From the NCBI RefSeq assembly GCF_023073715.1, contig NZ_JADPKA010000043.1, positions 59,848 through 123,847 of the forward strand: a DNA stretch of 64,000 nucleotides. Reading direction: 5' to 3'. Shown piece after piece: positions 17,962-26,326 of this stretch (the first letter of the stretch is position 1; the number at the start of each line of letters is the position of its first letter). The notes under the pieces are model-generated. The model was given only the letters and a program-made list of their open reading frames with translations, was not told where the DNA came from and made no database searches. A program made the translations under genes and the position numbers. Source of the DNA: Bradyrhizobium sp. 164. GTDB lineage: Bacteria > Pseudomonadota > Alphaproteobacteria > Rhizobiales > Xanthobacteraceae.

Positions 17962-19457
17962 ATGAGATCATCCGCAACACGCCCGGCTCGGTCACCCACA
18001 CCTCGCTCGATCCGCAGGACTGGAGCGAGTTTCGCGCGCTGGCCCATCGCATGCTGGACGAGGCGATCGACGGCATCGCCAACATCCGGGCGCGTCCAGT
18101 CTGGCAGCCGATCCCCGACGAGGTCCGCGCGGCGTTCAAGGCCGACGTGCCGCGCCAGGCGAGCCGCCTCGCCGATGTCTATCGCGAGTTTGTCGAGCAT
18201 GTCGAGCCCTATGCGACCGGCAACGTCCATCCGGGCTTCATGGGCTGGGTCCATGGCGGCGGCACAGCGGTCGGCATGCTCGCGGAGATGCTCGCAGCCG
18301 GCCTCAATGCCAATCTTGGCGGACGCGACCACATGCCGATCGAGGTCGAGCGCCAGATCATTGCGTGGATGCGCCGCCTGTTCGCGTTTCCGGACGACGC
18401 GAGCGGCATCTTCGTCACGGGCACGTCGATGGCCAATCTGATGGCCGTGCTAGTGGCACGTACGAACGCGCTCGGCGCGCTGGCACGCCAGCACGGTATC
18501 GGCAATGATGGCGCGCTGCTCACGGCCTATACGTCGCACGCCGCACATGGCTGCATCTCGCGGGCGATGGATATTGCCGGGCTCGGCACGGACGCGCTAC
18601 GCAAGATCGGTGTCGATGCCGATCATCGCATCGATGTTGCCGCGCTGCGCGCGCAGATCGCTGTTGATCGCGAGGTGGGATTCAAGCCGTTCCTGGTGGT
18701 CGCATCGGCCGGCACGGTCGACGTCGGCGCGATCGACGATCTCAAGGCCGTCGCGGAGCTGTGCCGCGAGGAAGGGATCTGGTTTCACGTCGACGGCGCT
18801 TTCGGAGCGCTCGCGATCATGTCGCCCGAGCTCGCACCGCTGCTTGGCGGCATCGAGCTCGCGGATTCCATTGCGCTCGACTTCCACAAATGGGGACAAG
18901 TGCCTTATGACGCCGGCTTCCTGCTGGTGCGCGACGGCGAGCAGCATCGGCAGGCGTTTGCGCAGCCCGCGGCCTATCTGCGCCGGGAGGCGAGGGGACT
19001 TGCGGCGGGTGCGGTCTGGCCTTGCGATCTCGGACCTGATCTGTCGCGCGGCTTCCGTGCGCTGAAGACCTGGTTCACTCTGAAGACGTTCGGCACCGAT
19101 CGGCTCGGTGCGGCGATCGCGCGAAGCTGCGCGCTTGCAAAATATCTGGAGGCGCGCATTCTGGCCGAGCCGCGGCTGGAATTGCTGGCGCCGGTCAATC
19201 TCAACATCGTCTGCTTCCGCTATCGCGCCGATGATGCGGTCAATCGCGAGATCGTCGCCGACATCCAGGAGTCGGGCGTCGCGGCACCGTCGAGCACCAC
19301 GCTGGACGGCAGGTTTGCGATCCGTGCCGCGATCGTCAATCACCGCACCGACGAGAGGGACATCGACGCGCTGGTCGCGGCCGTGCTGGAGTTCGGTGGA
19401 CGCCGGAGCGGCGACGGAGTGGTTGAGGTCGAGGCGCCGCCGCTCGCGGCGCTCTAG
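17958..19457 (+). CDS. PLP-dependent group II amino-acid decarboxylase
   Basis: 499-residue member of the aromatic-amino-acid/glutamate decarboxylase family. Features are NVHPGFMGWVHGGGTAVG near the N-terminus, FVTGTSMANLMAVLVAR, the cofactor aspartate region WFHVDGAFGALA, and the PLP lysine K311 in DFHKWGQ. These enzymes convert an L-amino acid to an amine. The substrate is unknown. Coupled to the ATP-grasp gene by a 4-base overlap, it could supply the amine that the ligase attaches. A strong hairpin ends the operon. Confidence 0.87.
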   Translation: MNEIIRNTPGSVTHTSLDPQDWSEFRALAHRMLDEAIDGIANIRARPVWQPIPDEVRAAFKADVPRQASRLADVYREFVEHVEPYATGNVHPGFMGWVHGGGTAVGMLAEMLAAGLNANLGGRDHMPIEVERQIIAWMRRLFAFPDDASGIFVTGTSMANLMAVLVARTNALGALARQHGIGNDGALLTAYTSHAAHGCISRAMDIAGLGTDALRKIGVDADHRIDVAALRAQIAVDREVGFKPFLVVASAGTVDVGAIDDLKAVAELCREEGIWFHVDGAFGALAIMSPELAPLLGGIELADSIALDFHKWGQVPYDAGFLLVRDGEQHRQAFAQPAAYLRREARGLAAGAVWPCDLGPDLSRGFRALKTWFTLKTFGTDRLGAAIARSCALAKYLEARILAEPRLELLAPVNLNIVCFRYRADDAVNREIVADIQESGVAAPSSTTLDGRFAIRAAIVNHRTDERDIDALVAAVLEFGGRRSGDGVVEVEAPPLAAL

Positions 19458-19478
19458 CAGCGATGCATGCCTGAGACG

Positions 19479-19511
19479 ACAACGGCCCCGGAGGTGATCC
19501 GGGGCCGTTGT
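19479..19511. terminator. Perfect 13-bp hairpin between decarboxylase and flbT
   Basis: ACAACGGCCCCGG and CCGGGGCCGTTGT form a perfect 13-bp stem with a 7-base loop, between two convergent genes. No long T-tract follows on either strand, but the symmetry suits a bidirectional terminator. Confidence 0.65.
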
Positions 19512-19561
19512 CGTTCGCGCGGCTTGATCGTTCGCGCGGCGTGCAGCGCGAACGCGTGTGG

Positions 19562-20002
19562 TCACGCGGCGGTGCTGACGTTGTCCTTGTCCGCTTCGGC
19601 CTTCGGATGCGTGGCTTCGAACTGATCCCGCAGCTTCTCCTCATAAGCGATCAGCTTGCGAGCGTCTTTCAGCGCCCGGTAGAGGTCGCCGTTGAGGATG
19701 TTGTTGTTGATGCCTTCGATGATCGGCCAGGCGCTCGGCACCGCGGTGACGATGTCGCGCACCAGATTGAAATAGGTGCCGTGCTGGGTCTGCGGATCCG
19801 GCGAGATGTACATGAGCTGGACCGCCAGATAGACCAGCTTGGCGGGCGTGTTTGCCGTCTCCGGCGTGAGGATGTCGCGCTCGCGCAGGATCGGCACGTT
19901 GTCGCCGTCGATCAGGAGGCGGGCGCGCTGGTCGGTGTTGGTAATCACGCAGTTACCGACGATGATGCGTTCGTGCGGTCTGAGCTCGACCTTGAGGGCC
20001 AT
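19562..20002 (-). CDS. flbT: Flagellin synthesis repressor FlbT
   Basis: 146-residue FlbT. The start ALKVELRPHERIIVGNCVI is the family signature, followed by ARLLIDGDNVPILRERDIL and PAKLVYLAVQLMYI. In Caulobacter FlbT lowers flagellin translation by acting on the fljK mRNA leader when the hook is incomplete. It is divergent from flagellin 1, with GGAGAAC four bases before the ATG. A near CtrA match (20079-20093) lies in the shared upstream region. Confidence 0.95.
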   Translation of the reverse strand: MALKVELRPHERIIVGNCVITNTDQRARLLIDGDNVPILRERDILTPETANTPAKLVYLAVQLMYISPDPQTQHGTYFNLVRDIVTAVPSAWPIIEGINNNILNGDLYRALKDARKLIAYEEKLRDQFEATHPKAEADKDNVSTAA

Positions 20003-20078
20003 GCCTGTTCTCCATCAACGCTTTTGTAACCGAGCGTTCGTTGCGGCTCATCAGGGCGTGATTCTCGCCCGGAATTAG

Positions 20079-20093
20079 TTAACGAGCTGTAAA
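20079..20093. promoter_or_regulatory. Near-match CtrA box between flbT and flagellin 1
   Basis: TTAACGAGCTGTAAA keeps the TTAA-N7 spacing, with the second half TAAA instead of TTAA. It lies 77 bases upstream of the flbT ATG. Could serve flbT. Confidence 0.35.
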
Positions 20094-20188
20094 TCGCCGG
20101 CGTATGCGCGGGAAAGTGCAACATTATCAATGTTGTATCTGTTGTGGCGGTGCGGCGATGTGCGCAACTTCCACGCCCGAATCACGCA

Positions 20189-20204
20189 CGGCCCGGCAAA
20201 AGCA
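20189..20204 (+). promoter_or_regulatory. Candidate sigma-54 promoter of flagellin 1
   Basis: CGGCCCGGCAAAAGCA has GG at 20190-20191, ten bases, then GC at 20202-20203. The -24 half GGCCCG equals the Caulobacter flagellar variant, while the -12 half AAGC is weaker than TTGC. It would give a leader of roughly 110 bases before the flagellin ATG. Confidence 0.5.
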
Positions 20205-20280
20205 CGGATTTCATTTCATGTTTCGTTAGAGGTCTCGGCGCCACGGTCCGCCGGTCGCTGGGTCGATCTCGATCCAAGCT

Positions 20281-20317
20281 GACGCGTAACAGTAGCGTCG
20301 TTTACCAGAAAGGTAAC
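20281..20317 (+). promoter_or_regulatory. Flagellin 1 mRNA leader hairpins masking the ribosome site
   Basis: Two consecutive hairpins can form just before the ATG at 20324. The first pairs GACGC (20281-20285) with GCGTC (20295-20299). The second pairs TTACC (20302-20306) with GGTAA (20312-20316), so the Shine-Dalgarno AAAGGT sits in the loop and stem. This would allow translation control, for example by FlbT/FlaF. Inference from complementarity. Confidence 0.4.
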
Positions 20318-20323
20318 AGTGTC

Positions 20324-22570
20324 ATGTCCGGTATCGTCCTCTCCGCATCGGTTCGTCAGAACCTGCTCTCTCTCCAGTCCACCGCCGATCTTCTCGCCAC
20401 CACCCAGAACCGTCTGTCGACCGGCAAGAGCGTCAACTCGGCTCTGGACAATCCCACCAACTTCTTCACGGCACAGTCGCTCGACAACCGCGCCAGCGAC
20501 ATCAACAATCTGCTCGACGGCATCGCCAACGGCGTGCAGGTGCTGCAGGCTGCCAACACCGGCATCACCTCGCTGCAGAAGCTGATCGACAGCGCCAAGT
20601 CGATCGCCAACCAGGCGCTTCAGACCACCGTCGGCTATTCCACCAAGTCCAACGTCTCCACCACGATCGCCGGTGCGACAGCTTCGGATCTGCGTGGCAC
20701 GACCAGCTACACCAGCGCGGATGCGCTGAGCAACGTGCTCTACAGCGGTGCGGCCGGCGGTGTAACCGCTGCTGCGTCCGGTACCAAGCTCGGTGGCGTT
20801 CAGGGCACGAATACGGGAACCGTCATCAACGCTGCGACCACTGGTGCGAGCCTGCTGAACGGCACAGCGACCGCTGGCGACGCCAACGCCGGCGTTGCCG
20901 CGGGCGACACGTTCACCGTCAACGGCAAGACCATCACCTTTGCCGCCGGCGACGTGCCCACGACCGCCCCGACCGGTCAGACCCGGGTCGCTGCCACCGG
21001 TATCACGACCGGTAACGTCTACACGGACAACACCAGCGGTAACGTGACGATCTATCTCGGTTCGGGCACGAAGGCTGCGGTAGGCGACGTCCTGACTGCC
21101 ATCGACCTCGCCAGCGGGGTGCAGAGCAACGTTGCCGGGACCCTGACGGTCAACAGCGGCCAGACGATCTCGTCCGTCAGCGGCGGCGGTGCGCTCGTCC
21201 TGAAGAGCACGATCGGTTCTGACCTCAGCGTAACGGGCAAGGCCGACATCCTCAACAAGCTCGGCCTGACCAGCGCGACCGGCGCCGGCAGCGTCACTGC
21301 GACGGCGGCCCGTACCACGAGCTCGGCGACCCTGTCGTCGTTCATCTCGTCGGGTTCGACCCTGAACGTCGATGGCCATGTCATCACCTTCAAGGACGGT
21401 CCGACGCCGACGGCGGCTTCGCTGGCCTCCACCCAGGGCGTGTCGGGTAACGTCGTCACCGATGGCAACGGCAACTCGACGGTCTACCTGCAGAGCTCGA
21501 CGATCGCCGACGTGCTGAAGGCGATCGACTTCGCCACGGGCGTGCAGACCTTCACGCTCAACGGCAGCGGCGGCGGTACGCTTGCGACCGCCTCGGGTCA
21601 GACGGCTTCGTCGATCAACACCTCCGGCCAGCTCAAGATCTCGACTGGCGTCAATGCCGACCTGTCGATCACCGGCACCGGCAATGCCCTGTCGGTGTTC
21701 GGTCTCGCCGGCAACACCGGTACGGCTTCGGCCTTTACCGCGGCCCGTACCTCCGGCATCGGCGGCATCGCCGGCAAGACCTTGACCTTCAGCTCCTTCA
21801 ACGGCGGTACGGCGGTCAACGTCACCTTCGGCGACGGCACCAACGGAACGGTCAAGACCCTCGATCAACTCAACACCGCGCTTCAGGCCAACAACCTGGC
21901 CGCGACGATCGATGCCAACGGTCAACTCACTATCACGGCATCCAACGACTACGCGTCGTCGACGATTGGTTCAGCGACGGCTGGCGGCGCGATCGGCGGT
22001 ACGATCACCGGCACGCTGACGTTCACGACCGCCTCCCCACCGGTCCAGGACGTGGTGGCTCAGTCGGCTCGCGCAAATCTGGTGTCGCAGTACAACAACA
22101 TCCTGAACCAGATCGACACCACCTCCGTCGACTCCTCTTTCAACGGCGTCAACCTCTTGAATGGCGACCAGCTCAAGCTGGTGTTCGACGAAACCGGCAA
22201 GTCGAGCCTGAACATCACCGGCGTGACCTACAACTCGAAGGGTTTGGGTCTCGCCGCGCTGACAGTCGGTGTCGACTTCATCGACAACGCTGCCACCAAC
22301 CGGGTGCTGACCAATCTGAATGCCGCGTCCAGCACGCTGCGCTCGGAGGCCTCGGCGCTCGGCTCAAACCTGTCGGTGGTGCAGATCCGTCAGGACTTCA
22401 ACAAGAACCTGATCAACGTGCTGCAGACCGGCTCGTCCAACCTGACGCTGGCCGACACTAACGTCGAGGCAGCGAACAGCCAGGCACTGTCGACCCGGCA
22501 GTCGATCGCGGTCTCCGCGCTGTCGCTGGCCAACACCTCGCAGCAGAGCGTGCTCCAGCTGCTCCGCTAA
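20324..22570 (+). CDS. fliC: Flagellin 1 (large, about 750 residues)
   Basis: 748-residue flagellin of the thick-filament type. The D0/D1 N-terminus (VLSASVRQNLLSLQSTADLL, RLSTGKSVNSALDNP) and C-terminus (STRQSIAVSALSLANTSQQS, ending LLR) are canonical. Between them are repeated beta modules starting FTVNGKTITFAAGD and LNVDGHVITFKDG, each followed by VYLGS/VYLQS strands and an AIDLASGVQ helix. There are many Ser/Thr/Gly residues and no cysteine. The start was set at 20324 (MSGIVLS), with AAAGGT upstream; the open frame to 20144 is non-flagellin. Followed by a strong terminator. Confidence 0.95.
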   Translation: MSGIVLSASVRQNLLSLQSTADLLATTQNRLSTGKSVNSALDNPTNFFTAQSLDNRASDINNLLDGIANGVQVLQAANTGITSLQKLIDSAKSIANQALQTTVGYSTKSNVSTTIAGATASDLRGTTSYTSADALSNVLYSGAAGGVTAAASGTKLGGVQGTNTGTVINAATTGASLLNGTATAGDANAGVAAGDTFTVNGKTITFAAGDVPTTAPTGQTRVAATGITTGNVYTDNTSGNVTIYLGSGTKAAVGDVLTAIDLASGVQSNVAGTLTVNSGQTISSVSGGGALVLKSTIGSDLSVTGKADILNKLGLTSATGAGSVTATAARTTSSATLSSFISSGSTLNVDGHVITFKDGPTPTAASLASTQGVSGNVVTDGNGNSTVYLQSSTIADVLKAIDFATGVQTFTLNGSGGGTLATASGQTASSINTSGQLKISTGVNADLSITGTGNALSVFGLAGNTGTASAFTAARTSGIGGIAGKTLTFSSFNGGTAVNVTFGDGTNGTVKTLDQLNTALQANNLAATIDANGQLTITASNDYASSTIGSATAGGAIGGTITGTLTFTTASPPVQDVVAQSARANLVSQYNNILNQIDTTSVDSSFNGVNLLNGDQLKLVFDETGKSSLNITGVTYNSKGLGLAALTVGVDFIDNAATNRVLTNLNAASSTLRSEASALGSNLSVVQIRQDFNKNLINVLQTGSSNLTLADTNVEAANSQALSTRQSIAVSALSLANTSQQSVLQLLR

Positions 22571-22598
22571 TAAGCGACTGAACTAACTGGATAAAATC

Positions 22599-22632
22599 GA
22601 GCGGCGGGGCTATTTTCCCGCCGCTCTTTTTT
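22599..22632 (+). terminator. Rho-independent terminator of flagellin 1
   Basis: GAGCGGCGGG (22599-22608) pairs perfectly with CCCGCCGCTC (22617-22626) across an 8-base loop and is followed directly by six T residues. This separates the two flagellin transcripts. Confidence 0.9.
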
Positions 22633-22690
22633 GCGTCCGGAGGCGGGCAGGGGCGTTCACCCGCTATTAACCCTATCGCTTAAACCGGCG

Positions 22691-22705
22691 TTAACCATAC
22701 TTTAA
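22691..22705. promoter_or_regulatory. CtrA box upstream of flagellin 2
   Basis: TTAACCATACTTTAA is an exact TTAA-N7-TTAA match with the extended TTAACCAT half. It lies 84 bases upstream of the flagellin 2 ATG. Flagellin 1 has no exact box, so the two tandem flagellins may differ in cell-cycle control. Confidence 0.65.
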
Positions 22706-22722
22706 AGGACACCTCCTAAAAC

Positions 22723-22738
22723 TGGACAGAAGCCCGCT
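22723..22738 (+). promoter_or_regulatory. Candidate sigma-54 promoter of flagellin 2
   Basis: TGGACAGAAGCCCGCT has GG (22724-22725), ten bases, then GC (22736-22737), but outside these invariant pairs it matches the consensus poorly. Correct spacing and a position 50 bases upstream of the ATG make it plausible. Confidence 0.35.
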
Positions 22739-22788
22739 TTCGAGACCGCGCGGCCGATTCGTACCCGGTTCAAGAGGAAGACTCGCCA

Positions 22789-25029
22789 ATGTCCAACATC
22801 GTTCTCTCGGCGTCAGTTCGCCAGAACCTGTTGTCGCTGCAGTCGACGGCCGACCTGCTGTCCACGACGCAGCAGCGCCTTTCGACCGGGAAAAAGGTCA
22901 ACACCGCGCTCGACAACCCGACCAACTTCTTCACGGCACAGGGGTTGGACAATAGGGCGAGCGATATCAGCAATCTCCTCGACGGCATCAACAACGGTGT
23001 GCAGGTGTTGCAGGCCGCCAACACCGGCATCACCTCGCTGCAGAAGCTGATCGACAGCGCCAAGTCGATCGCCAACCAGGCGCTCCAGACCACGGTCGGC
23101 TACTCGACCAAGTCGAACATCTCGACCACGATCCCTGGCGCGACGCCGGCTGATCTGCGCGGCACCACGAGCTATACATACGCAACGGCAACCGGCAATG
23201 TGGTCACCAACGGTACCGCTGGCGGTACGACACCGGCGACCACCACGACCACGCTCGGCGGCATCTCGCAGTCGCTGGTCGGCTCGGCTGCTCCTGATGG
23301 TGCCGGCACCGCGGCCAGCCTGGCTGCGGGTCTGACGCTGCTCGGCACGCCCAGCGCGAGCACTATCGCGACGAACGGTGCTCCGTCGGATGGTGATGTG
23401 CTCGTCGTGGACGGCAAGACCATCACATTCAGGGCCGGCGCTGCGCCCGCGGTGGCCAACGTTCCTGCCGGCTCCGGCAAGAACAACAACGTCGTCACGG
23501 ACGGCAATGGCAACTCGACTGTCTATCTCGGAACAAACGCCGCTCCGGCCGCAACCGTCCAGGACGTGATGGATGCGATCGACCTTGCAAGTGGCGTGCA
23601 AAAGGCTGCCATCACGGGCGGCACCGCGACGCTGTCGAGCTCGTCCGGCGCCAACGCCTCCATCACCTCTGGTGTTCTCACCCTCACCACTGGTACCGGC
23701 GCCGACCTCAGCATCACCGGCAAGGCCGACTTCCTCAAGGCGCTCGGTCTGACAACCGCGACCGGGTCCGGCAATGTCAATGTGACCAAGGCGCGCCTGA
23801 CGACTTCGGCGACGCTCGGCACTCTCGTTCAGGACGGCTCCACGCTCAATGTGGATGGCAAGACGGTCACGTTCAAGAATGCGGCCGCTCCTGCTGCCGC
23901 GCCGACAGGCTCCACCAAGATCGGCAACATCGTGACGGACAACAACGGCAACTCCGTCGTGTATCTCCAGGGCGGAAACGTTCAGGATTCGTTGAACGCG
24001 ATCGATCTGGCTTCGGGGGCCGGCATCGTCAGCAGCGGCGCCGTGGTTGCGGCGAGCGGTTCGTCGCTGTCCTCGGTCGTGAATGGCGCTCTCAAGCTCA
24101 GCACCGGCACCACGGCGGATCTGTCGATCACTGGAACCGGCAACGCGCTGTCCTCGTTCGGTCTGACCGGTCCCACCGGCACCGGCACGGCCTTCACCGC
24201 GGGACGCGCGCCGGGAGTAGGCAGCATCTCGGGCAAGACCCTGACATTTACCTCCTTCAACGGCGGCACGGCGGTCAACGTCACCTTCGGCGACGGCACC
24301 AACGGCACCGTCAAGACACTCGATCAGCTGAACTCGCAGCTTCAGGCGAATCACCTCACGGCGACAATCGACGCCAACGGCGTGCTCACGATCACCACCG
24401 TGAACGAATACGCGTCTTCGACGCTCGGCTCGGTGGCGGCCGGCGGCGTCGTCGGTGGTACGATCACCGGTACGGTTGCCTTTACGACGGCCCAGCCGCC
24501 GATCCAGGATCCGGTCGCGCAGACGGCGCGCTCGAACCTGGTCAACCAGTTCAACAACATCCTGGCCCAGATCGACACGACGTCGCAGGACGCCTCCTTC
24601 AACGGCGTCAACCTGCTCAACGGCGACACGCTGAAGCTGATCTTCAATGAGACCGGCAGCTCGACGCTCGGCATCAATGGCGTGGTGTTCAACGCGGCGG
24701 GCCTCGGCCTGTCCAATCTCGTCAACGGCGTCGATTTCATCGACAACGGCGCCACCAACAGGGTGCTCGCGAGCCTCAATGCGGCCTCGAGCACGTTACG
24801 CTCGGAAGGCTCTGCTCTCGGCTCCAACCTCTCGATCGTGCAGGTGCGTCAGGACTTCTCCAAGAACCTGATCAACGTGCTCCAGACCGGCTCGTCGAAC
24901 CTGACGCTCGCCGATACCAACGAGGAAGCGGCCAACAGCCAGGCGCTGTCGACCCGGCAGTCGATCGCAGTCTCCGCGCTATCGCTGGCCAACCAGTCCC
25001 AGCAGAGCGTGCTCCAGCTGCTCCGCTAA
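22789..25029 (+). CDS. fliC: Flagellin 2 (large, about 750 residues)
   Basis: 746-residue tandem paralogue of flagellin 1. The first ~125 residues and last ~100 are nearly the same (NIVLSASVRQNLLSLQSTAD at the start; SALSLANQSQQSVLQLLR at the end). The middle shares the same module order but has diverged: LVVDGKTITFRAG, LNVDGKTVTFKNA and a well-kept KTLTFTSFNGGTAVNVTFGD segment. It probably co-assembles in the same thick filament. GAGGAAG provides an unmasked ribosome site eight bases before the ATG, unlike flagellin 1. Confidence 0.95.
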   Translation: MSNIVLSASVRQNLLSLQSTADLLSTTQQRLSTGKKVNTALDNPTNFFTAQGLDNRASDISNLLDGINNGVQVLQAANTGITSLQKLIDSAKSIANQALQTTVGYSTKSNISTTIPGATPADLRGTTSYTYATATGNVVTNGTAGGTTPATTTTTLGGISQSLVGSAAPDGAGTAASLAAGLTLLGTPSASTIATNGAPSDGDVLVVDGKTITFRAGAAPAVANVPAGSGKNNNVVTDGNGNSTVYLGTNAAPAATVQDVMDAIDLASGVQKAAITGGTATLSSSSGANASITSGVLTLTTGTGADLSITGKADFLKALGLTTATGSGNVNVTKARLTTSATLGTLVQDGSTLNVDGKTVTFKNAAAPAAAPTGSTKIGNIVTDNNGNSVVYLQGGNVQDSLNAIDLASGAGIVSSGAVVAASGSSLSSVVNGALKLSTGTTADLSITGTGNALSSFGLTGPTGTGTAFTAGRAPGVGSISGKTLTFTSFNGGTAVNVTFGDGTNGTVKTLDQLNSQLQANHLTATIDANGVLTITTVNEYASSTLGSVAAGGVVGGTITGTVAFTTAQPPIQDPVAQTARSNLVNQFNNILAQIDTTSQDASFNGVNLLNGDTLKLIFNETGSSTLGINGVVFNAAGLGLSNLVNGVDFIDNGATNRVLASLNAASSTLRSEGSALGSNLSIVQVRQDFSKNLINVLQTGSSNLTLADTNEEAANSQALSTRQSIAVSALSLANQSQQSVLQLLR

Positions 25030-25060
25030 TTTCACGATGCAAGATACTGAATTGAACATC

Positions 25061-25088
25061 ACGGCGGGGCTCACGCTCCGCCGTTTTT
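25061..25088 (+). terminator. Terminator of flagellin 2
   Basis: ACGGCGGGGC pairs with GCTCCGCCGT (one G-T pair) around a 4-base loop, followed by TTTTT. Confidence 0.82.
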
Positions 25089-25176
25089 ATGGAGATCGCT
25101 AAGGCAGGATTAGCCGAGATTGATGCGCGTCGTGCGAGGCGTGTTTACAGCATGCGTGCGCGCATCTAGCCTTGCG

Positions 25177-25227
25177 GTGACGAAGGACTCCGCGACCGTA
25201 ATAATCCGGAGTCCTTCCACTCGTCAC
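25177..25227. promoter_or_regulatory. Long hairpin between flagellin 2 and flaF
   Basis: GAAGGACTCCG (25182-25192) pairs perfectly with CGGAGTCCTTC (25207-25217), and the outer bases GTGAC/GTCAC also pair. It lies about 90 bases before flaF with no T-tract, so it may be a structured flaF leader or an attenuator rather than a simple terminator. Confidence 0.45.
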
Positions 25228-25317
25228 GTAAGCAAAATCTTAAGCGGTGCTGCCTAGGGTCGGGAAAGAAATCCTTAAGCGCGTTCAACGCGCTAGGTAA
25301 CCTCCAGGGTGTGATTG

Positions 25318-25686
25318 ATGTCGAATTCCGCTGCCTCGGCCTACGCGCGTGTTGCAACGACCACTGCATCTCCTCGCGACATCGAGGCTCAAACCCTGCT
25401 CAAGGCCGCGAACAAGCTTCAGGATGCGGTGAACAACGCCGATCCGCTCAGCGAGCAGACCATGCAGGCCCTGATGTTCAACCGCAAGCTCTGGACCATC
25501 TTCTTGAGCGAGGCGATGCGCGACAACAATCCGCAACCGATCGACGTCCGGCAGAAGATCGCCAACATCAGCGTCTTCGTGCTGAGCCAGACCGCCGCGC
25601 TGCAGATGAGCCCGCAGTTCGATCACTTCCGTCCGCTGATCGAGATCAACCGCAATATCGCAGCTGGTCTGTCCGGAAGGCCGTGA
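25318..25686 (+). CDS. flaF: Flagellar biosynthesis regulator FlaF
   Basis: 122-residue FlaF. The family pattern is clear: SAYARVATTTASPRDIEAQ, then NRKLWTIFLSEAMRDNNPQP and RQKIANISVFVLSQ. In Caulobacter FlaF is needed for flagellin translation and opposes FlbT. A TTG lies directly before the ATG, but the ATG at 25318 is taken as the start. Position after the flagellins, with flbT on the other side, is the usual alphaproteobacterial arrangement. Confidence 0.95.
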   Translation: MSNSAASAYARVATTTASPRDIEAQTLLKAANKLQDAVNNADPLSEQTMQALMFNRKLWTIFLSEAMRDNNPQPIDVRQKIANISVFVLSQTAALQMSPQFDHFRPLIEINRNIAAGLSGRP

Positions 25687-25805
25687 CAGCAAGCCGTCTG
25701 CGTCATGGTCGAGCATTCTGTCGAGTGCGGGCCAAGGTCACGCCGACAGATGCGGCAAGCCAGACCTATTTCGATATTGCCGTTACGCCGCTCGACGCTT
25801 GATCG

Positions 25806-26165
25806 TCAGGCGCTGCGGTCGGTGCTGAGCGGGCGCGAGGGTTCGGACTTCAGATCCAGCGCATGGAAATAGGCCCGCCGGCGCAGCATCGCTTCGTCGG
25901 GGAACTGGTTGACCACCGCATCGGTCTTGTCGTTGACGACCTGGAAGACGAAGGATGCGGCCGCCTGGTCGAACACGACCTGGCGCGAGACGTTCTCGTG
26001 GTTTGGCGGATCATTGCGCACGGGCGCGCCCGTATCGCTGGCGGCGACCGTCTGCCGCACCGGAAGATCAGTTTGCACAGCCTCGTTCGCCGCCGCGTTG
26101 GACGTCGGTACGATCTGCACGGGGGCCGGGATCCCCACCGGCCGGATGCTGAAATCTGTACTCAT
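25806..26165 (-). CDS. FlaG-like flagellar protein
   Basis: 119 residues. The C-terminal half (SRQVVFDQAAASFVFQVVND, KTDAVVNQFPDEAML) matches the FlaG family pattern, in which a beta hairpin is followed by I-R-x-I/F-P-x-E. The first ~60 residues are unstructured. FlaG affects filament length in other bacteria. An excellent AGGAGG lies six bases before the ATG. Probably the last gene of the leftward flgI-flgJ-flgN group, after a 161-base gap holding a hairpin. Confidence 0.72.
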   Translation of the reverse strand: MSTDFSIRPVGIPAPVQIVPTSNAAANEAVQTDLPVRQTVAASDTGAPVRNDPPNHENVSRQVVFDQAAASFVFQVVNDKTDAVVNQFPDEAMLRRRAYFHALDLKSEPSRPLSTDRSA

Positions 26166-26265
26166 TGGCAGCCTCCTGGTTGCCTAGTATTGAGTCAAAT
26201 CCCAACCCCTCTCATTGCGCAAGCATGGAACACCAGGACTGAAGACCGGGTAAGCAAACGTGCCT

Positions 26266-26296
26266 AACCGCGCGACGACATCGCCGCGCGGTTTTT
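26266..26296. terminator. Hairpin between flgN-like and flaG-like genes
   Basis: AACCGCGCG (26266-26274) and CGCGCGGTT (26285-26293) form a perfect 9-bp stem with a 10-base loop. A T-run follows only on the plus strand, so for the leftward genes it may be an intra-operon pause or processing site. Confidence 0.5.
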
Positions 26297-26326
26297 CGTA
26301 AAATTGTCTCTTGTTCTTGCGGGCGC

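Noticed and set aside
20216..21925. Minus-strand frame of 569 residues opposite flagellin 1
   Set aside because: Arises because the flagellin repeats lack stops on the other strand; a similar artefact occurs opposite flagellin 2 (22813-24354).
9786..25029. Possible gene-conversion tract between the two flagellins
   Set aside because: The ends are similar enough to suggest it, but purifying selection on filament core domains explains this equally well; it cannot be told apart by eye.
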